64,000 bases of DNA from Ricordea florida (lineage: Eukaryota; Cnidaria; Anthozoa; Corallimorpharia; Ricordeidae). Both the position numbers and the translations under genes were made by a program. The stretch lies in contig OX453282.1 of NCBI GenBank assembly GCA_949710005.1, positions 3,463,501 to 3,527,500 on the forward strand, in the 5' to 3' direction. This document shows, piece after piece, positions 60,887 through 64,000 of the stretch. The notes beneath the pieces were generated by a model. It was not told the origin of the DNA. It saw nothing but the letters and a program-made list of their open reading frames with translations, and ran no database searches. Numbering within the stretch: the stretch's first letter is position 1; the number at the start of each line of letters is the position of its first letter.

Positions 60887-63453
60887 AACATTCGTAGTTC
60901 GTCTAGTTATGCGTCTCTGGTATTATGCGTCCAGACGAACAACCTTGAGTAATGCGTCGTTCAAGACGTATTACGAAGGGTAGTTCGCCTAGAAGTATAG
61001 TACTTCTTGTGCCCGTCTTTATACCAGAGACGCATAACCAGACGAACTACGAATGTTTGCCCAAGTTCGTCCCGACGGATAATGCGTTGAATTGTTTACA
61101 GAACTGTAAAAAGGAGGCTGTGAGGAGCCGATCTTTCTTTTCAGCCTCTTAAAAGGTATTTTCCGCTCCCTCTTGTTATTCGTGATCACTTGGCGAGTTA
61201 AGAAGAAAGAGGAGATTGCCCATATTCAGTTTTTCAAGGGAAGTGTTTCTTTGGTCATAAAGTATGGCGCGGTCATCGGCGAGCGAACGAAGTTGCAAAT
61301 CAAACATTCATTGGTTACTGTTTTGCCAGGTTGATAAATACATGAAAGAGATACTACAGGACTTGATTAACAGTCTGGGAAGTAATCTGTGGAGGGTGAG
61401 ACAGTCAAGGTAAGACCTAATAAGGATAAGGACGATAAACCGTTGGTCCCGTCTCACAACCCTTGTTCGTCATTACGTAGTAGGACGTTAAAGAACCCAC
61501 ACGTTGCTCATTAGGATTATGGGACGTAGTTTCCGGTGTTGTGTTCTGGTCTTTGGGTTGGCGCTTCGCATAATGAAAACATCAGTGCGCCTTTCCCTGT
61601 TGGACAGAGCTGTCCAAGAAAAGTAAGTATGCTCCAATGCAACATAAACCAAGCACAATGTCTGCCGCTAATGGAATCTCGTTAAAAAGGAACTGTTGTA
61701 AGATGCTGAATTAATAAATGAATGAATGGATTGAGCTATGCGTCAGGTGGGAGTGAGTGATGTTAAGAAATGGACCGTTAGGGTCCATTTATCTCATTGG
61801 TCAGTTGACAGAATTCACAGAAAACCTTAAGGGAAGGGAATGAATGAGTACATAAGCACTTTATGGTTGGGTGGGTGCGTGAGTGCGTGCGTGGGTGGGT
61901 TCATTAGAAAATGCGTGAGTACGTGAGTACGTTATTCAAGAAAAAAACAAACAAGACAGCAGTAAACGAATAGCTGAATTGACGCTAGCTTTATCTGAAT
62001 TTCATTTATTCGCATTTTATAGTGTAAGTAATTAACTTGTTTTCTGCAGTTGTATGGCTCTCAGTGACCTTCTAAGTGGACGACCAGTGGATGACATATT
62101 GGAATCCATACCCACGCTTTGGGAATTGTGTTTTAGAGGTCGTGATGACATCAAGGTAAGACGCTGATCAGCTTGAATCTTCTTATTACCCAGCTGTTCA
62201 GTTTCAACTATAAGAGGGCTTTGAGAGTTACTCGATTTATCAGTTAGTTGTTTTAAATTAAATTTGTTAACTTAAGAGGAACAGTGACACAGTAGAGCAT
62301 TTATTTAGGTGATATGGGAAAACTTGCAAGTGTGCACAGTGATCTTGATTTATATCTGTTCAACTTACTACTTCCTTCCTTCCTAAAAAAGTAGCATCGC
62401 TTCCCTACTCGTTGTTGCAAATAAAACCTACTTTTGAGGTATCGTGTCGCATATGCGTTAGTATGTATGTTGTGGTTCAATTTTATCCTTGGTTTAAATT
62501 TTATTTTCCTTTGTTTGAAACTCATCATCATACATTACCATACCAAAAAACAAAGGAAAATAGAATTTAAACGAAGGATAAGATTGAACCACAACATATA
62601 CACTTTTTCTATAATACAACAATTACTTTGCTAACATTTGAGTCGGTTGATTGTGATGATGGTTTTCCTAGGAATCTGTTAGACAAGCAGCCGAAGTGGC
62701 TTGCAGAACATTGAGTAAGGTAAGACAGAGAAGCTTAAGTTCTAAAACGTATCACAATTTATTATATACACGGGAGTGTTTTACTGGGAATTATTATATA
62801 CACAGGAGTGTTTTACTGGGAATTATTATATAGACATGAGTGTTTTACTGGGAATTATTATATAGACATGAGTGTTTTACTGGGAATTATTATATAGACA
62901 CGAGTGTTTTACTGGGTATTGTTATATAGACATGGGTGTTTTTCTGATAATTACACCACTCGTAAAATTTATACGAAACTACATCCGGGACTGTAGTGGC
63001 GTATTTCCCATATCCTCACTAGTGGGATATCGATGACGTCATTTCCCGCCTTGCACGATTTAGTTTGTGTACAAAGCTGCAAAACGAACTTCTTAATGTG
63101 TTTTTGTCTATATAAGAACGGGCACAAGAAGTAGATGGATAATGCGTCCCCTAGTATAAAAAAGGCCATTGCTAGAGTTAGCTGCGAATCCACCATACTG
63201 CGACTAGGCGCCTCGTGTTTCTCTCAACAATTTGACCGGGATATGATGTGTTTTTCATTTGTAAGAGGCCAAAGACATAAATATGGGAATTCGTTCTGTT
63301 AACCAGACGTTTCGTTTTGTTTCGTTTTCAGGTTTCAATCCGTGTTTGTGACGTGAACCAAGGCAAGCTGGGAGAGACTGCAATCGCCCTAGTCCTTCCT
63401 ACTTTGTTGCACAAAGGACTAGGAAGTAGAGCAGAAGAAGTTAGGGCTGTCAG
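30815..63453 (+). CDS. ECPAS: ECM29 / ECPAS proteasome adaptor and scaffold, 38 exons, 3' end outside window
   Basis: ECM29 is a large HEAT-repeat protein of about 1,850 residues in vertebrates that binds the 26S proteasome, tethers core and regulatory particles and links proteasomes to stress and membrane compartments. The exons encode about 1,295 residues that follow the vertebrate protein in order, from an N-terminal LLERVF and ETDDQLQ segment, through [73 protein letters not shown] and LRGRP-like LSGRPVDD, to the EVRAV segment. All 37 junction phases agree and every intron is GT-AG except possibly the last. The start ATG (in ATGGCGACCAGC) is followed by nine codons and a donor, matching the variable short N-terminus of the family. 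The missing part corresponds roughly to the last third. Confidence 0.97.
31207..31361. mobile_element. MITE-like inverted repeat, copy 1 (ECM29 intron 2)
   Basis: Arms of about 41 bp (GGGCAAGATTTCCGCACAGG and complement) with a GCATGCATAATG core. A second copy is at 32373-32527. Confidence 0.7.
31461..31613. mobile_element. Long inverted repeat, about 70-bp arms (ECM29 intron 2)
   Basis: Ends read ACAGGACTCCATGCTGTTCA and the complement (GGAGTCCTGT), with ACACCAAAATTGGA near the centre and a GC-rich GGCCGCAGGCC loop. About ten mismatches between the arms suggest an older insertion. Confidence 0.65.
31621..31746. repeat. Near-perfect hairpin, 60-bp arms, 6-nt loop
   Basis: Arms 31621-31680 and 31687-31746 differ at about three positions; the loop is TAGGTG. 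A transcript of this intron would fold into a long duplex. It adjoins the preceding inverted repeat and shares the TCCAATTT words, so the two may be one compound element. Confidence 0.8.
32205..32290. repeat. Partial copy of a dispersed MITE family (intron 3)
   Basis: One arm of the family with GTTCAATTTTTTCC and AAATTTTATTTTCC and the GGTAATGTATGATAATGAG loop. More complete copies are at 45551-45681 and 62466-62604. Confidence 0.55.
32373..32527. mobile_element. MITE-like inverted repeat, copy 2 (ECM29 intron 3)
   Basis: Diverged relative of 31207-31361 with the CTGCACAGGTCC and CATTATGCATGC arms and a different centre. Confidence 0.65.
32633..33834. other. ECM29 intron 4, nothing further recognised
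   Basis: AT-rich intron sequence after the microexon. No repeat family seen elsewhere in the window and no additional exon was identified. Confidence 0.5.
35085..35280 (+). mobile_element. tRNA-derived SINE-like element (intron 6)
   Basis: The head resembles a class II tRNA: box A-like TGGCTGAGTGGTTGG and box B-like GGGTTCAACTC, followed by an unrelated tail (CCTCCCACCAGTTGAG). The anticodon region does not fold as a functional tRNA. Confidence 0.5.
35541..41604 (+). CDS. ECPAS: ECM29 exons 7-12
   Basis: Exon 7 35541-35727, exon 8 36233-36330, exon 9 36647-36688, exon 10 37391-37478, exon 11 40438-40548, exon 12 41440-41604. Exon 7 encodes a Ser/Thr/Ala-rich linker where vertebrates also have a low-complexity Ser/Gly run before PPGMSFYAAKR; here it is [11 protein letters not shown]. 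Its donor (AGG|GTATTT) is weak. Exon 11 carries the [19 protein letters not shown] segment. Confidence 0.94.
37479..40437. other. ECM29 intron 10, the largest without a satellite
   Basis: Contains a CTCACTCACTCACTCACT microsatellite at about 37759 and several decayed stretches. The part near 39480-39830 has broken frames on the + strand that may be an old transposon remnant, but no family can be named. No ECM29 codons are missing across it, as the flanking exons align without a gap. Confidence 0.4.
40549..41439. other. ECM29 intron 11
   Basis: A moderately GC-rich segment (40650-41270) resembles a dispersed repeat in composition, with an A10 run at 40928, but no boundaries or relatives were found in the window. 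Confidence 0.3.
41605..42501. other. ECM29 intron 12 with poly-G and a retroelement-end remnant
   Basis: A G run lies at about 41690-41706. At 41800-41900 is a decayed copy of the Penelope-like end, which keeps CTGACGA (41824) but has CAAAAC in place of GAAAC. A CpG-rich patch lies at 41980-42070. Confidence 0.45.
42502..47885 (+). CDS. ECPAS: ECM29 exons 13-19
   Basis: Exon 13 42502-42551, exon 14 43391-43457, exon 15 44208-44330, exon 16 45296-45399, exon 17 46121-46256, exon 18 47194-47274, exon 19 47756-47885. They encode the HEAT repeats from [11 protein letters not shown] through [13 protein letters not shown], including [11 protein letters not shown] and the [13 protein letters not shown] segment. 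Confidence 0.94.
42552..43390. other. ECM29 intron 13 with a GC-rich patch
   Basis: 42660-42830 is notably GC-rich compared with its surroundings and contains no open frame of note. The remainder is ordinary intron. Confidence 0.3.
43510..43760 (+). mobile_element. SINE-like element, box B type (intron 14)
   Basis: Box B GGTTCGATTCC (43585) and the downstream TTCTCCGGTTTTCCTCT block are shared with 54583-54780, which identifies both as one family. The box A region is degenerate. Confidence 0.5.
44758..45151 (+). mobile_element. tRNA-headed SINE, full copy (intron 15)
   Basis: The head (44760-44831) has box A GTTAGCTCAGTTGG and box B GAGTTCAAACC. The body carries TTCTCGGATAAGGA and CCCCGTCTCACA, and a CATCAT-type tail follows. 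Bodies of the same family occur at 46780-47000, 55245-55552 (antisense, with head) and 61418-61627. Confidence 0.7.
45551..45681. mobile_element. MITE-like inverted repeat (intron 16)
   Basis: Arms TAGTTCAATTTTTTTCTTGG and complement around the GGTAATGTATGATAATGAG loop; same family as 32205 and 62466. Confidence 0.65.
45890..46062 (-). mobile_element. tRNA-derived SINE-like element, antisense (intron 16)
   Basis: Reading the minus strand, the head starts GGCTTGATAGCTCAGTTGG and ends in a perfect 7-bp acceptor partner (TCAAGCC), with a box B-like GGTTCTAGTCC. The adjoining A/T tail (AAATTTTTCAGGTGTCATC) resembles the inverted repeat near 430-500. A genuine tRNA gene is not excluded by the stems, but the 8-nt anticodon loop makes it unlikely. 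Confidence 0.5.
46780..47000 (+). mobile_element. SINE body without tRNA head (intron 17)
   Basis: Shares GTCTTCTCGGATAAGGACGA, CCCATCTCACAACCC and the GGTTGGTGCTTCACATAGGG block with the full copy family. Confidence 0.65.
47290..47660 (+). repeat. 106-bp satellite, about 3.5 copies (intron 18)
   Basis: Units contain GTGGTACTGTTTGTTTTACT and ATCAAACCATGCAGTGTGAC. The orientation is opposite to the arrays in introns 20 and 23. Confidence 0.85.
47886..48422. other. ECM29 intron 19, AT-rich part
   Basis: Very AT-rich sequence before the TIR element; no feature recognised. Confidence 0.4.
48423..49036. mobile_element. TIR element with an internal 85-bp minisatellite
   Basis: TAA flanks (48423-48425, 49034-49036) bound an element of 608 bp whose ends (GGGTTCGTTCCTTTCGTCTG and complement, about 40 bp) are inverted. 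Inside are about six tandem units of 85 bp with TCGGTTCCTTTGATATTCCA and GATCTGAGTGATCTCAGATC. A 3-bp TAA duplication and GG..CC ends fit a PIF/Harbinger-type MITE; that assignment is an inference. Confidence 0.7.
49105..55098 (+). CDS. ECPAS: ECM29 exons 20-25
   Basis: Exon 20 49105-49170, exon 21 49730-49833, exon 22 50390-50521, exon 23 51050-51242, exon 24 54340-54456, exon 25 55001-55098. Exon 23 contains an acidic insert ([15 protein letters not shown]) in a region that is a variable loop in the family. The intron after it is filled by the large 106-bp satellite, yet phases 1-1 on both sides still agree. Confidence 0.93.
49338..49720 (-). repeat. 106-bp satellite, about 3.5 copies (intron 20)
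   Basis: Same unit as intron 18 in inverted orientation (AAAACAAACAGTACCACAG). The last unit ends 10 bases before the exon 21 polypyrimidine tract. Confidence 0.85.
50182..50279. mobile_element. MITE-like inverted repeat (intron 21)
   Basis: Arms GGGAAACAGTTAATTTTGCT and complement; diverged relative of 853-947. Confidence 0.55.
50522..51049. other. ECM29 intron 22, nothing recognised
   Basis: Ordinary AT-rich intron sequence. Confidence 0.5.
51268..54275 (-). repeat. Large 106-bp satellite array, about 28 units (intron 23)
   Basis: The period is exactly 106 bp, as shown by the spacing of ACAGTGATGTTCAG at 51401, 51507 and 51613. The unit includes nested short palindromes (GTACCACAGTACAGTAC). 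A block with CATATG and GTGAAAC variants recurs 742 bp apart (52939 and 53681), i.e. seven units, so the array has a higher-order period. Outer units are more diverged than the centre. Confidence 0.92.
54583..54780 (+). mobile_element. SINE-like element with tRNA-type head (intron 24)
   Basis: Box A-like GTAGCATAGTGGTGAAAGC and box B GGTTCGATTCC (about 54631), then GGTTCTCCGGTTTTCCTCT shared with 43510-43760. It ends next to a TTA/TTG microsatellite. Confidence 0.55.
54781..54895. repeat. TTATTG / TTA microsatellite
   Basis: Runs of ATTGTT followed by (TTA)n and (TTG)n, probably grown from the tail of the adjacent SINE-like copy. Open frames across it are low-complexity artefacts. Confidence 0.9.
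55245..55552 (-). mobile_element. tRNA-headed SINE, antisense full copy (intron 25)
   Basis: The antisense head (55480-55549) has GGTTTGAACCC and CCAACTGAGCTAACC, and the body has CGTCCTTATCCGAGAAGAC. Same family as 44758. Confidence 0.7.
55553..56202. other. Rest of ECM29 intron 25
   Basis: No further element with clear ends. A GTAGTCGAAACGTCGCGATC stretch near 55994 resembles text common in invertebrate repeats but has no partner in the window. Confidence 0.3.
56203..59443 (+). CDS. ECPAS: ECM29 exons 26-32
   Basis: Exon 26 56203-56304, exon 27 57049-57252, exon 28 57549-57608, exon 29 58231-58285, exon 30 58716-58830, exon 31 59094-59162, exon 32 59326-59443. This is the best conserved stretch: [69 protein letters not shown] and [10 protein letters not shown]. 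Confidence 0.96.
56305..57048. other. ECM29 intron 26
   Basis: An imperfect inverted repeat is visible around 56583-56770 (AAAGGACGCTTACCAA against TTTTGGTAAGCGCCCTAAG), a probable old MITE. Nothing else is recognised. Confidence 0.4.
57609..58230. other. ECM29 intron 28, nothing recognised
   Basis: Moderate GC, several chance open frames, no repeats shared with the rest of the window. Confidence 0.4.
58331..58477. mobile_element. MITE-like inverted repeat (intron 29)
   Basis: 27-bp arms (TGTCCAATACTCTGACAAAT and complement) with one mismatch around a TGTATTG-rich centre. Confidence 0.7.
58485..58675. repeat. 38-bp minisatellite, about five units (intron 29)
   Basis: The unit holds GTGTTTTACTGGGAATTATT and ATATAGACGAGA. 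The same unit in the same orientation occurs at 62755-62960. Confidence 0.85.
59444..60046. other. ECM29 intron 32 with a Penelope-like end remnant
   Basis: 59640-59825 holds AGAGAAACTGGTGCTGCGTC, then GCCGACGAAGGGCTAACGCT with CGAAACGTCAG, the third copy of the hammerhead-like family. A TTG-rich run (60020-60042) precedes the acceptor. Confidence 0.45.
60047..63453 (+). CDS. ECPAS: ECM29 exons 33-38
   Basis: Exon 33 60047-60135, exon 34 60467-60548, exon 35 61330-61409, exon 36 62050-62155, exon 37 62672-62719, exon 38 63332-63453. They encode [11 protein letters not shown] through the EEVRAV segment. Exon 38 should end in phase 2 before a conserved Ser; the only suitable boundary is AG|GCACGT, a GC donor. 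The remaining exons are outside the window. Confidence 0.93.
60857..61087. mobile_element. Long inverted repeat, 67-bp arms (intron 34)
   Basis: Arms 60857-60923 and 61021-61087 differ at about two positions (ACGCATTATCCGTCTGGACG and complement). A GGATAATGCGTCCCC fragment at about 63138 in intron 37 appears to be a relic of the same family. Confidence 0.8.
61418..61627 (+). mobile_element. SINE body without tRNA head (intron 35)
   Basis: Shares GGATAAGGACGATAAACCGT, CCCGTCTCACAACCC and GGTTGGCGCTTCGCATAATG with the family at 44758. Confidence 0.65.
62466..62604. mobile_element. MITE-like inverted repeat (intron 36)
   Basis: Arms TGTTGTGGTTCAATTTTATC and complement; same family as 32205 and 45551, with the loop ATCATCATACATTACC inverted relative to them. 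Confidence 0.65.
62755..62960. repeat. 38-bp minisatellite, about five units (intron 37)
   Basis: Same GTGTTTTACTGGGAATTATT unit as intron 29. Confidence 0.85.
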
Positions 63454-64000
63454 GCACGTGACATCTGTTAATTATTTCAGGCCCCCGATCTGATTAGTAC
63501 TTCTCCTTCGTGAGGGCGCTACGTATGTTTTCGTCTATCTCAGCTTGGAGAGTTTATCAATTCAACCCAGTATTCTGTACATGATTTCAACCCAAGAGGT
63601 TCAGTAGTTGTTTGTCTGGTAAGGTCGTCTGTGTGTTGGTAGTTCTGACAAGGACTGTGTTAACGGTGGCTGAAGTTTTGACATCCTGAACGTCCTTTGT
63701 ACCAAATGTGTCGAAATATACCGTTCCAAGTCCTCTAGATTCCTAGTCAAGTGGCCCCCATTACGTCAGCTAATTGTCTCTGTTCAACGTTTTGACTTGA
63801 TTGGTCGTTTAAGCCGTGAAGTTACTGGCTATTGGTCAGTAACGTCATGATGTGATTGGCCGTGAAGACTCGATTGATATTGATCAATTTTTGTCAGTTT
63901 TAGTTTTGTTAGTTAATACCGTTCTGTGATGTCCTTTGGTGAACTCCGTTTACTGAGTTTGTCCTGAGTCAGCGAACCAGCCTCCAAGTGCTTCAACTGG
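63454..64000. other. Start of ECM29 intron 38 to window end
   Basis: No exon matching the next conserved ECM29 segment is found before the window ends. Confidence 0.5.

Overview
The window is metazoan nuclear DNA: interrupted genes with GT-AG introns, abundant inverted-repeat (MITE-like) elements, tRNA-derived SINE-like copies, minisatellites and one piggyBac transposon. The right half carries a gene I recognise as ECM29/ECPAS (proteasome adaptor and scaffold). Its intron-rich structure and good match to the vertebrate protein, with this repeat mix, suggest an invertebrate, most likely an anthozoan cnidarian such as a coral or anemone. The organism call is an inference; the gene call is firm.

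Layout. 1-51 is the tail of an upstream exon. 528-5527 is a tandem duplication of about 1.04 kb holding a TATA-type promoter, a tiny start exon and one 141-nt exon; the second copy was interrupted at a TTAA by a 2.9-kb piggyBac element (2023-4957). 5636-27606 is a tandem exon array: 21 copies of an acidic Ser/Asp-rich exon (type A, splice phase 1-1), four type B exons (phase 1-0) and four type C exons (phase 0-1, the last one terminal). A 1.19-kb TIR element (type D) sits in one intron and was co-amplified (four full and two truncated copies). All exon phases agree: joining every exon from the second promoter copy gives one open frame of 6,765 nt (about 2,254 residues) ending at TGA 27604-27606. 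I do not recognise this protein family. It is the strongest candidate here for something undescribed.

27607-30814 is intergenic and repeat-derived, including a 94-bp-arm hairpin that looks like a Penelope-like retroelement end with a hammerhead-ribozyme-like core. 30815-63453 holds 38 exons of ECM29, about 1,295 codons covering roughly the N-terminal two thirds; the 3' end lies beyond the window. ECM29 introns host repeat families that recur from intron to intron: a 106-bp satellite in three introns, a 38-bp minisatellite in two, several MITE families, and SINE-like copies.

How the parts relate: the two genes are both on the + strand and show no evident functional link. The left gene appears to have grown by repeated unequal exchange between near-identical exon-intron units, which is safe for the frame because the exon phases are symmetrical or complementary. 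Copy numbers here should be treated as assembly-dependent.
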